Below are positions 17,072-29,303 of a DNA stretch of 64,000 nucleotides, in pieces. The stretch is from Allacma fusca (Eukaryota > Arthropoda > Collembola > Symphypleona > Sminthuridae). Under the pieces are notes generated by a model. The model searched no databases. It was given only the letters and a program-made list of their open reading frames with translations, and was not told the origin of the DNA. Positions within the stretch are counted from its first letter, which is position 1. Each line of letters starts with the position of its first letter. The stretch spans positions 55,029,131 through 55,093,130 of the forward strand of contig OX359247.1 of assembly GCA_947179485.1 (NCBI GenBank), read 5' to 3'. The position numbers were made by a program, and so were the translations under genes.

Positions 17072-18535
17072 GAAAATGAAGTGTGAATTAATTTAGGTAG
17101 GATTTATATTATATTGTATCCTATGTATTTTTGTACATACAATTTTCTATTTTGTGATTAAAAGATTTATGGTGAAAAAAATTTAGGGGGCTTTAATTTA
17201 CTACGGTTGAGGTAAATATGATTACTTTAGCGTAATACGGTTAAATCAGATCTATTTGGAGGCAAGGACCGTATGATTTTTATTTAAAGAACTGAGACTG
17301 AATTATGACATTTTCAGATATGATGGCAATTAATTTACTTATAGGATTCCGTGTGAGAGTTACATTAGCCAATGACTTTCGCCCCTTGTTTCCTTCACAC
17401 CATAATAACCACACTCTCTACCTTTTGACTGAAAATGAGTTAAAAAAAAGTGTCTGTCAATGTGTTAAAGATAACATATGAGATTGTAATACAGGAGTTT
17501 GCACATGTTGGCTCTGATCAGACAGGTAGCCCAAAAACCTTCCTCTCCACCCTGGCCCATGCAAGGGTGCAATTTAAAAAAAAAATATTTTCTAGAGAAT
17601 TCTTCACCAGAATTTCTAAAATTCATTTCATTGACCTAGGTCAATATTTACTTTCACAGGGGTCATAACATTAAGCGCGCTAAGAATTATTTTTACAATA
17701 AAATATGAAGTTACTTTTGCACAGAAATCGCAATTTTGTTTCCTATTTTTGTACGTAGTCGTAATTTTACATTTGGGATGATGAATGAAATTTACAGAAA
17801 ATTTACCAATAAATTGCGTACGAGCATAAAATTTTGAATTTCTTCTTAACTATCAGATGAGGCTCGATAAAATTAAAACATTTAAATTAGCTTGGACGAA
17901 TTTTCTTCTTCTTGGGGTTATTTGCTCTGAAATTCCTGAAGTAGTATCACAAAAAACAGTTCAATAAAAACCCTATCAAATATTGCAATCGGGCAAAATT
18001 TGCGGGCGGTATAATCAAGAAATGATCAATTTTGAAGCTTGAATCCTGATATTGGGCTAAATTTTTAACCACTGTGACCGGAAATATTGGCCTATGTCAA
18101 TGAAACTTATTTTGAAAAATCTACCAGGATGTTGACTACTAAATGGGGGAATTGAAATTATTTTTACTTAGGATTCCTACATGGGCTAGGGGATAGAAAT
18201 GTTTTGTGGCACGTACGCTTTATTGGTACTTGTGTTAAAGTAAATAGAGGAAAAAGCTCAATTGCAGCGACTGTGTGGAAGCGTTACACTTAACGGGAGA
18301 TAATGCAACGGAGCAAGTAGTGTATATAGATACGTGATGGACACGTCCTGGTGATCGCATTTTTTCCTTACTTTTGGGGATTAATATGTGCAGTTGAATT
18401 TTTTAATGACATGAGCTCCACACTCCAAATCTTGTTGTTTGGGGTACTCATCCAAACTAAATAAGACGCATCTCTGAAGCATGGAAATTGCATTTTCTGA
18501 ATTATGGCCATTTCTCACCTTTGTTGGGTTACATC
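17072..18535. other. Intergenic, no recognised gene
   Basis: AT-rich sequence between the helical protein gene and the Gly-rich gene. The only open frames are short and unspliced. The upstream gene probably ends near an ATTAAA at about 17157. Nothing else was recognised. Confidence 0.4.
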
Positions 18536-18536
18536 G

Positions 18537-18544
18537 TATAAAAG
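18537..18544 (+). promoter_or_regulatory. TATA box of the Gly/His-rich protein gene
   Basis: TATAAAAG lies about 90 bases ahead of the ATG at 18628, with an initiator-like TCATTTAGT about 30-35 bases downstream of the box. The spacing fits a strong arthropod TATA promoter. Confidence 0.65.
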
Positions 18545-18627
18545 CCGACGAGGTCCTTTGGGAAAATATCAATCCTCATTTAGTCTTTTAATTGTAAACA
18601 TTTGCTTACATTTAGCCCTCAGTCAAA

Positions 18628-19672
18628 ATGGCAAAGATTTTTGTAAGTTTTCGAAATTCAAAACATTCCTATACAATATAATAATTAAGCATTTCCAAAA
18701 TTCCTATTTCTCAATTTGTCAACTTCCTGCAAAATTTTCGTTTAATTTTGTCCCCAATTTAACAACTTCATTAAATATATTTTGTTTATTATAAAATTTG
18801 TTACAAAATTGAACCCCCTAGTTTCAAGTTTTCGTGGGACCATTTTTCGATTATTTTGTACAATTTTTCAAAAATATTAAATAATTTTGAACATTGCTCA
18901 TAAAATGGATCCTACATTTGTACCTTTTGTCGCATTCCTGTTAACTTGAATACTTTTAATTAATATTTTGTTTAAAAACCGTGCTGTTCCATTTTTGCTT
19001 TTCCTTTACTAAATGACTGATTTTAATAGGTGATATTTAAACCCTTGTCTTTAGGCTCTCGTCGCATTTTTCGCATGCATTGCTGCTGCGATCGCAACCA
19101 GCACAGTGGCCAAGAAGGAGAAACTTGAGACTGCGGAAGGAAACCATTACAGTGGACTTAGCAGTTATGGCGGTCATGGAGGACATGGCGGTGGTCATGG
19201 AGGATACGGAAGCGGATGGGGTTGGGGTAGCAGCGGCTATGGACATGGCGGACATGGTGGACACAGCAGCCATGGAAGTGGTCATGGAGGATATGGCGGT
19301 AGCGGTTGGGGCTGGGACGGTGGTTACGGCGGTGGTCACGGAAGCAGTGGTCATGGACATGGTCACGGAGGTCATGGACACAGCTCTGGCTATGGTAACG
19401 GTTGGGGTTGGGGCGGCAGCAGTTATGGACACGGTGGTCATGGACACGGTCATGGCGGTCACGGACACGGTCATGGTGGTCATGGACATGGTGGTTATGG
19501 ACACGGTCACGGTGGACACGGTGGTCACGGAACCAGCTATGGCACCGGTTGGGGCTGGGGTAGCAGCGGATATGGTGGTCACAGCGGTCATGGCAGCCAT
19601 GGTGGTCATGGTGGTTACGGCAGTCATGGAGGTAGTGGCGGTTGGGGCTGGAACGGCGGATACCAAGGTTAA
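18628..19672 (+). CDS. Secreted Gly/His-rich repeat protein
   Basis: Two exons, 18628-18642 (five codons) and 19055-19672, join in phase 0 to 210 residues. The first intron splits the signal peptide (MAKIF then ALVAFFACIAAAIA). After a short charged stretch (KKEKLETAEGNH) the mature chain is almost entirely Gly, His, Ser, Tyr and Trp. Five GWGW boxes are spaced along it, each followed by a Gly/Ser/Tyr segment and then by HGGHG or GHGHGG runs. The composition resembles arthropod Gly-rich cuticular, adhesive or antimicrobial peptides, but no defined family motif is present. The many His residues could bind metal ions or respond to pH; this is inference. A TATA box lies upstream and AATAAA is at 19837-19842. 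The antisense and +2 frames are also open only because of the repetitive codons. Confidence 0.85.
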
Positions 19673-19836
19673 ATATAAATAGAATTAATCCAGCTCAGTA
19701 TTACCAGGAGAATTTTTATCACCAGACAATTTACTTTCTAAATTCCGTATAACTTTATGTATAGGGTATGAAATATTATTTTCAAAGAATCTTTATCATG
19801 CCTGTATACATGCTACTGTTGCGTTTTAAACTAAAC

Positions 19837-19842
19837 AATAAA
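19837..19842 (+). promoter_or_regulatory. Poly(A) signal of the Gly/His-rich gene
   Basis: AATAAA about 165 bases after the stop codon, in the expected place for a compact two-exon gene. Confidence 0.6.
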
Positions 19843-19859
19843 TACCAATGATTCGATTA

Positions 19860-20779
19860 TTAGTCATTATAATAACATTTCTGAGATGCAAGGAGGATTG
19901 CTTATTTTAATCTGACGTTAGACTGATTTTTCTGGCCTATCATTGGAAAAGCATACACTGTACATTGTTGCTGAATAATAGCCCGATTTTAAAATCGTTT
20001 TCCATGCAGGGGCTAAATCATGATAACGTTGCCCGGTTTTAAATGGGGTTAGCTTTTCTCTTTGTAACAGCGCATCATCATATGCATCACTATGTATTGT
20101 TAGCTGATATTTAACGTTGTGAAATCTGCCCATGCACGTGGGGCGAAGTATGCGTTAGGACGAAGTGAAGAAAAGAAGGGACACGTGTTGGGACGTGTAA
20201 AATAAAACCAAGAAAGGAAAATCAAAAGTGATATAATAGTTCATACTCACATTTTTAATTACATATAGTGGGACTAAAGTTGAAAATATAGTAGAGTGAA
20301 TTCCCTCTGTATTGTACACTTTATTTCTATTTGTGCCACCAGTCACCATAAATCCCACTGAAAAGTCTCCACAGCAAGTATCTCTAAGGTTTTACTTTAG
20401 ATTTCCTCAAATATTCATCCACATGCTAAATAATTCCTTGTATTGATGAGATTAAACTCCAATAATCGCTTTGGTGGCAAGGCTGTGCAGGTTTTGGTTT
20501 TATCAGTCACAGCCCCAAAACAGTCCCAATTAGCATTCTACCAGTCAGTCCACACAGTCATAGTAACCATGTAACAATCCCTATCAGTCTCAGTCCTAAC
20601 AAAAGTTCTTAGCAAAGTCTCAGCCAGTCCATTATGTATACTATATGAATTTAAGGCCACGAAAGTACCACTATGTTGAGCATAATTAAAAACAAGACTA
20701 AACTGAAGAAACTCAAATCATGGCCGTAGGATCTGGTGTAAATAACCCTCAACGTCGCAGATTTAATTTACAGAAATTT
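19860..20779. other. Intergenic, possibly retroelement-derived at the right side
   Basis: No gene recognised. From about 20490 to 20640 the plus strand is rich in CAGTC/AGTCC words, giving Gln/Ser/Pro-rich translations, and it runs into the degenerate zinc-knuckle sequence just downstream. It may be the decayed front of a gag-like gene. Confidence 0.3.
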
Positions 20780-20992
20780 TAAGAAAATATTACTTCGAAG
20801 AACCTTTGTCTGTTACAACTGTGGCAAACAGGACCTTATCTAGCACACTTTTCGATTGGGACAACAAACCCAACCACAATAGCAACAAAATGCTCTTAAT
20901 GTTATTTGTAGGCGCTGCAAACGTCTGGATCATGAAGCTAATCAATGTCGTCTGCTCTGTCCTATGCACTACATGGAATGAGTGCAACCACA
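20780..20992 (+). pseudogene. Degenerate gag-like zinc-knuckle fragment
   Basis: Reading from 20811, one frame gives CYNCGKQD and, 32 codons later, CRRCKRLDHEANQC. The second is a perfect CX2CX4HX4C zinc knuckle of the kind found in retrotransposon Gag proteins. Two in-frame stop codons separate the two knuckles and another follows, and the first knuckle has lost its His/Cys spacing. This is therefore a decayed element, not an active gene. No matching pol or LTRs were identified nearby. Confidence 0.55.
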
Positions 20993-23467
20993 TTAAAAAA
21001 CCCAGCAAGAATTTAAACTCTCTAAGACGTTGGCCAGTCCGAAACCTGCCAGCAATACAAGATTGAGTAACGATTTCTTCAGTTTTTTAGTAACTGTTTC
21101 GTTTATTTTGTCATTATCATGTTTGCTAAAAATTATAAGAGATATAAACAATACAGGACTTCCATATACATATAGAGAAAAAGGAAAGAAAATTGACCCT
21201 CATACTACGCTCATTGAGACATCTAAAAATACAATGCAAAATCAAGTTTTTGCACTAATCAAATTCAAGATATGAAATTGTAACTTCCTCTAACAATTTG
21301 TTACAGTACCGTCCACAGCTCTTCGTTGCATTCTTGATACGTAGTTTATGTATTCCAAAAGTTATTTTATTATTAGCACATATTAACATCCTCTTTGCTA
21401 CAAATTTACAGGAGATATCTCAATGCTTCACACGAACATTCGCTTAAAGAAGACTGTAACTTACCCGTGGCCTATATCTAAATGCTATTAACTACTTGAT
21501 TAACGACTCCGAACATTCCATTAAATTCGGATGCTATAGATATACATATGTACACACCGTAAAATTATTCCAAGCAATAGAGAATAATGCTGCTCCGTGT
21601 GGTGGGGATAACCAGAGGAACATACTTTTTTTCAGATGAAATCCCCTAATTGTAAGTACTACAGGCAATATTTCATTCACACAACCACACCAAACCATTA
21701 AAACTATCATCAAACGACTGAACTCAAGCATCATGAAGAGTCTGAATCCTCAGCTGCCGCATCCGATGAGTCAGATAAACAGGGATGGAAAATGTGTTGA
21801 GGTTAGATGTTGGAATGAGTTAAAAGATTAATGAACAAAATTCAAATTTAGTTGAAAGTCCAAAATCAGGATTTGCATTAAGGGGCTGGAATTAAGATTA
21901 AATTAACGGATAAAGAAATAACAATTAAAATTCGAATGGGATTAGTGGATTAACCAGTTGAATTCTAAAAATTTATATTACATTAAGAGATTGACGAAAA
22001 ATATGAAAACGCAAATTAGATGAGCGATTTTACGGAATATATAAGGCAACTTAGGGGGAAAGGCCACGTAAAATTAAAGTCACAAAATATACGGGCTGGG
22101 GAAACAAGGTCAGTAACTCATATGTCCTGGGAACAAAGGCCACCAGCTAAGTCCCAAAATGAACTAAGATATTGGATTAATCAGTTGCTAAATTTAAATT
22201 TGCGCTAAAATTAACCTGCAAGGTCCATTTTATTTTACAAATTTTAATTCACTCGTTGACGGCTGAACCAAGGAAATTGTAGCTTCTTATGTGACTATAC
22301 AGTTCGTAGTCAAGGTCAAAACCAGCCAACACAAAAGTTAATAAACCTTCTTAAGGTAAATACAATCTCTTCTATAAAATTATTCGACTTTAGATTTATC
22401 ATTTTCGTGACTGAAAAATGCATGGACTATTTTAGAGAACAACCTAATGTTTTTATCAAGGTGATGGAAGTTTTAAAATGGGTGCAAAGGTCGGTTATAA
22501 ACACGATTTATCTAGTAAATATGTTGGCAAAAATTGCAAGATTTATTTCATCAGTTTTAAAGAAACGTACACTAACGTACAACAAAAAAGTATTTTTTTA
22601 AAATACAAAAATATACCAATACAGATCTCAGAGCCGATAATTTCGTCACGAACATCAAACGTCGTCGTCTTCATCATCCGTGCTTAAATCCTTACGTGAA
22701 TTTGATAAGCCTTCAACGTCAAACAACGGCTGAAAGTTGAAGAGAGCCACCACTTCCGAATCTCCTGCCGTTAAACACAAGTTCGGGATATATATCCGAC
22801 CCTCCACACCATGAAACAAAAATATCCCTCAGGTTTAGAAGGTGATCAACAAACCAGTGTAAAGCCATACATTCAAAAAGTTATAATAAACATTTCTATA
22901 TAATTAGTAAATAAATAAAAGAGAATAAAAAAGAATAATTGTAAGAATTAAAAGAGCGTAGCAAATAGCACAAATGGAACCACGCCTTAAAAATCGCAAC
23001 ATTACATTATAATAAAAATGTAAAAACTGACTTGCCGATTGTTCAAGGCTCTTCTCTACTATCTGAGATGAAAACTTCAGTGAATTACGTGAAAAAAGTT
23101 GTAAGAGTGGAATGAAATAAACTGAATCGGAAAAACTTATATAATCACTAGATGAGCTCAAAATTGAGGAATATCAATTAAAAAATGACGGAGAAGTAAC
23201 AAAGTGACCAAAATACAAAATACTGGAATGTGCATGCATGCAAATACTCCAACTGTTCACAAAGGGACTATTCCATGGGTCTTCCTAGAGCAAATTGAAA
23301 AGGCGAGCGGGTAGCGGTACAGTTTTAGCGATATCAAGTCACGTGTACTTCCTGCTGGCTATCTGCTTGTAATTAAGCCAATTAGGCTAATTAATCTTGA
23401 AATACGTGATACAATGCCAACAAGCTTGCCTGCGCCTGAGCAATACAGAAAGAAATCACAGGCATAA
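20993..23467. other. AT-rich region, probably decayed repeats
   Basis: Short open frames only (for example 22020-22208 and 22904-23161), none with a recognised domain. Its position between a gag relic and a tandem repeat suggests old transposon debris, but no ends or target duplications could be placed. Confidence 0.3.
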
Positions 23468-23827
23468 TTTCCTAACCATACACCTACATTTCATACCGAT
23501 TCAGCAGTGGGACCTCACTCGGACCAGCCATTTGGATTCCATACGGATCCGCCGGGTGGAAATCCTTCTGACCAACCACATGTATATAATACGGATCCGC
23601 CAGGTGGACCTCCTTGTGACCAGCAAACTCGCTTCCATACGAATCAGCCAAGTGAACCTCTAGCGACTACTTCAAATCATTCCCGTTACGTATCGTCCGA
23701 CAATTACGTTGGAATACGTACAAACGTAGCCAAACGACGGCGAATAACAAATGGAAAATCGGGTTCCCAGGGATGTCTCTCAGATGAAGAATACTCTGCT
23801 CCTTATGCATTAGTGAGAACTGAGTGA
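23468..23827 (+). CDS. Hypothetical Pro-rich repeat ORF, possibly an exon or relic
   Basis: Open frame with no ATG start; an upstream exon would be needed. It begins with three and a half copies of a 16-residue repeat of form HTDPPGGxPSDQP, then continues with a non-repetitive segment, a basic AKRRR patch and an acidic LSDEE stretch before the stop. No known domain is recognised. The only nearby acceptor candidate is the AG at 23503-23504, inside the first repeat, which makes a real exon doubtful. It could be a gene fragment or a transposon remnant. Confidence 0.25.
   Translation, partial: FPNHTPTFHTDSAVGPHSDQPFGFHTDPPGGNPSDQPHVYNTDPPGGPPCDQQTRFHTNQPSEPLATTSNHSRYVSSDNYVGIRTNVAKRRRITNGKSGSQGCLSDEEYSAPYALVRTE
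23492..23658 (+). repeat. 48-bp tandem repeat, about 3.5 copies
   Basis: Units start at 23492, 23540, 23588 and 23636 (partial). Each begins CATACNGATYC or a close variant and carries a GACCAGC/GACCAAC word near position 34-40. The period is a multiple of three, so the repeat stays in frame and encodes a 16-residue Pro-rich unit. Confidence 0.8.
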
Positions 23828-24508
23828 TGAACTACTTAAAAATACTGATTCTGTATAATTAATTATTGCACGTGGTAGCGGCAAGCAAGTATTTACATTT
23901 TTGTAGTAATTTCATTGCTACCACTGGTATGTGTTACACATTTAAATTCCAGGCAATTGCAAGTGAAGTTTGTTTACATTTTGATTGTGCAACTTTTACT
24001 TATTGGCTTATTTCTTAATTTAGACATGCACAGTCCGCCCGAAATAAATTGAAATCTTGTTTCAATTTCCCGAATTACCTCTAGTCGAATTTTCAAACCG
24101 GAAGCCTCGAAAACGTCAAGCATGGAGCTAATGACCTTGAATGAACTGCACATGAATAAGCTCTGTCGGAAGCAGACACGAAAAAGGCGAAAGCCAGTGA
24201 TGAATGTTCAAATGAAGTATTAGTCGCGCCGAAAAATTTATTTTACGAAGCGGGAAACGAGTTAAACGACTCCTTTATTAATTAATTGTTTGCTAATCAG
24301 ATTAGGTTAGGGCTTTGACAAATCCTGTTTATTTGAATTGCTTACCTTGTTTATTTTAAAATTAAACTCTGCGGCTTTATCTGGGTAAAGGTGGTTTATA
24401 GATTTAGCATATCAAATTATTAAGAAAGCACAACACCAAGCATCCTAATAATCCTAAATACTGAATCACTAAGACATTCAATTGTAGCAAATACATAGTG
24501 ATGTAATA

Positions 24509-24880
24509 CGGAAAATAGCCGTCTCAAAATCAATGGGAACAAGAAGGAATCATTATAAATTTTCAGCTTTATCGGTAGTTGTATGATATTGAAGAATATT
24601 TTAACTCGATCATGCCCCAATTAACGAAATGCTATGTAACTCCATAATTTATATTTTTACTTAGAATCTCACTTACGAAAATCTCTCTAAATGATCATAA
24701 TATTATTAATTTTATAAATGCAATTGAGCGGTGCAGGTTGTAAGGGCTAAGGCCAAATCGACCAATACATTATCTATCTATTTATCTATCTAGTGATTAA
24801 CCAAATTCAACTACCGATAAAGCTGAAAATTTATAATGATTCCTTATTGTTCCCATTGATTTTGAGACGGTTATATTCCG
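24509..24880. repeat. Fold-back inverted repeat with ~73-bp arms
   Basis: Arm 24509-24581 is nearly the reverse complement of arm 24808-24880 (a few mismatches over about 73 bases). The loop is about 226 bases and ends in a TATC microsatellite at about 24771-24792. Both arms translate to the same peptide on opposite strands, which explains the mirrored open frames here. No terminal duplication was found. It could be a fold-back transposon remnant or an inverted duplication. Confidence 0.75.
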
Positions 24881-24999
24881 GGATTTTAGCTGGCATTTTT
24901 CGTCACTGCAATTTTTCAACTGGCCGTTTTTCCAACTGTCTTCATTTAATCTGGTGGTTTTTATTTGCTGGATTTTTATTTATTGTCCTTGTTTCCCCA

Positions 25000-27900
25000 A
25001 GTGCCTTTTTCAAAAAATGCCATTATAAAACTTCCATAATTTGGCTTGGGTTAGCGGGCGGACTGAAAAACTTTCAAAAAACTGAGTTACAAAGTAAAAC
25101 TTATTTACACAGATTAAAGTAGATTAGTGCACTGTTGAATGAAAGATGTGTAATCAGTTCATAGTAGGCGTAGAACGATGCAATCTAAAAATAATGGGTT
25201 GCAATTGATAGTTACATTAATATATATAAAAATACTGGCAGCACATCCATCCCAATCCATATTCTACACAGCTAACTGAAGTGAGTTTTGGAGTTAGTTA
25301 CATGGCTACAATGCACGCGACCCTCGTCGCCATTACTTTTCCACCTACACTCTTAACATAATTATTCAATAAATTAGTAAGCTTTGAGAATTGTCGCACA
25401 ACCGCTTACAACAGCATCGTCAATACTATGCAGCTCATGTCAATAAACCAAATTGAACAATACTTTGATCATATGAAACAATGTACTTTTGGAGCGCGTT
25501 TTTATAGAAACCATGAACTAGCACAAAACTACTCCCAGTATTGTAAGGTCCTTTTATCATCCTTTCACAACCTACAGAAGTTAGATTAACAATTTGAGGT
25601 TCAATAGGCTCAACTACGAAGACGTTACCAGTACATGCTTCAAGACTCAAGAAATTGTATATATATACAGTCCGACTTGTTTCTCTAAGACTTGCTACTT
25701 CGTTCTTAGACTCAAACCTTATTGTAAACATTTGTAATCTGAAATAATTGTGGGTCATCGGCGAAAGCCTAGATTACCTTAATAAACAAATACAAATACT
25801 TCGTTCTTTGGGCTAGGGATAATTGTTATTAGTTTATTTTAAGAGGCAATATGCAAAGGATACAAATAAAAGAAATTAAACGCACATGAATGAGTGTATC
25901 GTAGCAAAATATTGGTTTACTCTGTAGCTAAATCTTAACGCAGGTTGGTGAATACGTTCCAGAGATTATTTGCCTAGCTTTCAAGATGACAATAACTAAA
26001 ATTTCATATATTTTTAGCACTGCCAAAAAATTTAATACTGCTGTAAGCTGTATTTATTAATGCAGCACCATATTTTTATTGCATCAGGAACAAATTACTG
26101 TAAGACTGGACTTCCATTTCATATCTTCTGGGACTTTATTTGACTCAAGCGCCAAGTGTTTCAAGTTTTTCGGGGGGGAAGTGAAACTAGTGCCCTTTTT
26201 TGAACGTCGTGTTTATGCTTATGAAATATACATTATTACCCCAATTTTGTTAACGATGAAAGATAGATAAACACAACGAAGCCAGTAGATGTTGGAATAT
26301 ATCGGGTCACCCGTTTGACCTCAGGAAAATAATAGTTTCATTTCAGTAAACATTTCCGGATACTTCAATCTCCACCAGATGTTGCACTTCGTCCACCTTA
26401 CTACTACAATAGATCGTTAAGGATACATTTGTTTTGCCGTATTTACATAAGCAAGTAAAGTACAGGGGCTCTTTAGAAACACTTAGTTTAGCTAGCCTAT
26501 TATTATCCCAAATTATACGTAATTATTTTATAATCCCAATTTAAGGATAGTACATAATAAAATCGCTGTTTACTTTCATGGTAAACATTTCCCCATTACT
26601 ACTTCCAATAGGTTCAACGTAATTATATAGTTTCCACTAGATTTCACACACATAATAATAGCCCCAACGTAATATACATATTGTCACAATTATTTCTCCT
26701 TCTGATTGTTATGGTTCAAGTGATTGACCGTAGTTACTGTGAGCAATTTCCCTCACTTTCATTGCTATGGATGTGTGACAGTTTACAATAAGAGCTATTT
26801 CCCAAATATAAATAATTGCATTCCTTAATTTCCTTCGAAACAGCCTCATGGGACGCACATACTGCAAACGTGTACGCGCCAGTACCAAAGGAAAAGTAAA
26901 CAGTAATAAGTGAAACGTGGAGTGTACGAGCACAACTTTTTTTTTCTACGTCCGCCTCTACGTAATTATCTATTGCATATAGTAGTCAGTGGCACTTGAA
27001 TTGAAATGCTCATGCTATGCGTCAAATTAACTATTGATTCAGTGCAATGGTTACATATTGTGGAAATGGGTTTACAGTATAACCTCACTATTGGAGTCAC
27101 CCTTTCAAGAGACTGTTTTCTGCTCTGACAAAAATAATTATCCTCCCCATTCATGTTTACTAACTCTACGCTCATATTTTTCGTTTATCAAACTAACTTC
27201 GAACAGTAATACAAATCAAATTTCTTTTATACTAAGGGCATCACTGTTGGTGAGAGCTGACTTTGTAACTACTTGCAGCAACCTTTCCAATAAACACCTG
27301 TTAGAAATACTCCTTAATTACCTCCAATTAGAATTAAGCTCATGTATGCACGTCAGACGGGATCAGGGACGATGAAGTACAAGCAAATGTGTGCATTTAA
27401 ACAAACGAAATCCAGATATGCTCTATAGAGCTCTCTATATTCATGTCTTCAATATGGTTCATTTGCATGGAAAATAGTAGATAGGCCCATAACACAGAGT
27501 ACTGTAATACAGTAGTGCTTTGAATAGCCTCTCTCTAACATTGTTGTACTACCTTTTGCAGGTCTATTTGAACTTAATTTTGCTACTGATAACTATAGAC
27601 TGGCCAGAACCTCATATTATTCTATTTCCATTTACCCTATGATGTCCGGATGCTTTTCAATGTAATTACATGTAGAGAGTATGCGTGTGCATGAGAAAAT
27701 ATTATGGCTGCAGAAGTACTTACATAGTTAGTTGGGAATTGTATCTGATTCACGAAACAAGCTAGTTTTACAATAATTAAAATCCTCAGAGCTTGTAATA
27801 GTAGCTATCGTAGTAGTTTAGAGATCGTAATGTGATTTACTCTGTATCTTCAGAATTTGTTCCAGCACTGTGTCTATCTTCATAGTTTGTAGTACTAATT

Positions 27901-29303
27901 ACATTATCGTTGAATCTTGTAATAGTTATCAGCTGAATATTGATTGAATTCCACTCATTATTCCTATAACATATATCTGCAAAAAAAAATCCAGGGAGAG
28001 CGTCATCCCTTGTAACACAGGTGTGCATTCCACCAGGTACGTAATAACTAATGAAGTTACTGATAAAGCAACTCTCTTCACGTCACATACACTTCTGACT
28101 GAAGTTCGACAAGCCTGAGGAGGCTAATTGAGTATTAATGATCCAGTCCGTAGAAGGAGAATTGTTTTAAGACAAAACTTAAATGGTGTAAGCTCCAACA
28201 GCATTGCTCTGTAATGAAAAGAATACTAAACAATATTGTAATAATTATGCACGCAATATATTTATCAAGGTGAAGTCAGGGTTCATTACCCAATGGACGG
28301 AATAGTTGCATGTGAAGTTTTAACGTGTCAATAATATCTACAGGGTGCAAAAAAAAACAAACAGATATGCCCTTATCTGGCCAAAAGATTAGTCAGTAAA
28401 AATAATATTCGATTTTCTAAATTGTCCCCCAAAAAATTTACGATTGTGAAATGCATTTCCTCAAGTTAATATTTCAGAAGTTTACTGAAGTAGTGTGACA
28501 TGTGAAACAAGGACAGGATTTTTTAACGTGTAATATCCGAAAATATTTTAATATAATAATCGTAACTTTGCTTTGAAATTGTACCTGGAGCAGTCCAAAA
28601 TTTAAAACAGGGCATTATAATTCCTTTGAAATTCGCTGCGCAAAACAAAAGTTGTAGCAATAAAAAATTGACAATTCGGATATCTATAAAAAATAATGAT
28701 CATGTTTCACGTTTTAGACCTCGCTGTGACTGTACATTTTGACCTGGGTCCATGAAACAAAAAGTTTAAAATTTAGAATCAAACTGCCTGTTTTTTGACT
28801 ATTTTTACCGTCATATCGTAATGGGCGAGTGGAGCAAATATTGTACAGAAACCTGTACCTAGCTGGAGTCATTAATCAAGAAACTATTTGGAGCTGCTCA
28901 TTGCCAGCTACTCAGAACGTGGATGCTGAGTACCTTTCGGGTGGTCGACTGTACTTATGTCTTTGAGAAATTTGCAGGGACAGAGTACATATGTGGCTTT
29001 AGTAAGTGTAGTAGCGCTCTGCCAACACAAATGCAAACAGTAGTAAACCTTCCTTCATGAGAAGGTTAATTAATTTCTATTTTTTATTCCAATAATGCGG
29101 TTTTAATGCAACACCTCATCTGTTCTCTTGTATTTTTTTCTTCATGTGGAGCACTCTTACAAGCCACATGGTATTTACCTGAGGAAATATCCTATATATT
29201 TGTACACTGTGAATGTGGACCCCGACAGTTGCACAAGTTGGCTTTTATTAGTAATAATTCAAATGCAAATAATTTGTAGTAACTTTAAAAATACTCAACT
29301 AAA
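25000..29303. other. Long stretch without a supported gene
   Basis: Several minus-strand open frames follow plausible acceptors (25435-25745 and 27837-27987) and might be terminal exons, but no upstream exons could be joined. At 25223-25374 a TATATAAA, a 20-codon ORF (25302-25361) and AATAAA (25368-25373) lie in gene-like order. Nothing else was recognised. Confidence 0.35.

Noticed and set aside
19037..19666. Long antisense open frame and a second plus-strand frame over the Gly-rich gene
   Set aside because: Both arise from the repetitive GGT/CAT/GGA codons; only the +frame with signal peptide and GWGW repeats has a sensible protein and splice structure.
25435..25745. Minus-strand frame after a TTTCAG acceptor, possible terminal exon
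   Set aside because: No upstream exon could be joined and no domain is recognisable.
27837..27987. Minus-strand terminal-exon-like frame after TTTTTGCAG
   Set aside because: Short, with no partner exon and no motif.
28330..28370. CAGGGTGCAAAAA-like sequence resembling a mariner end
   Set aside because: No inverted partner end or transposase frame was found nearby.
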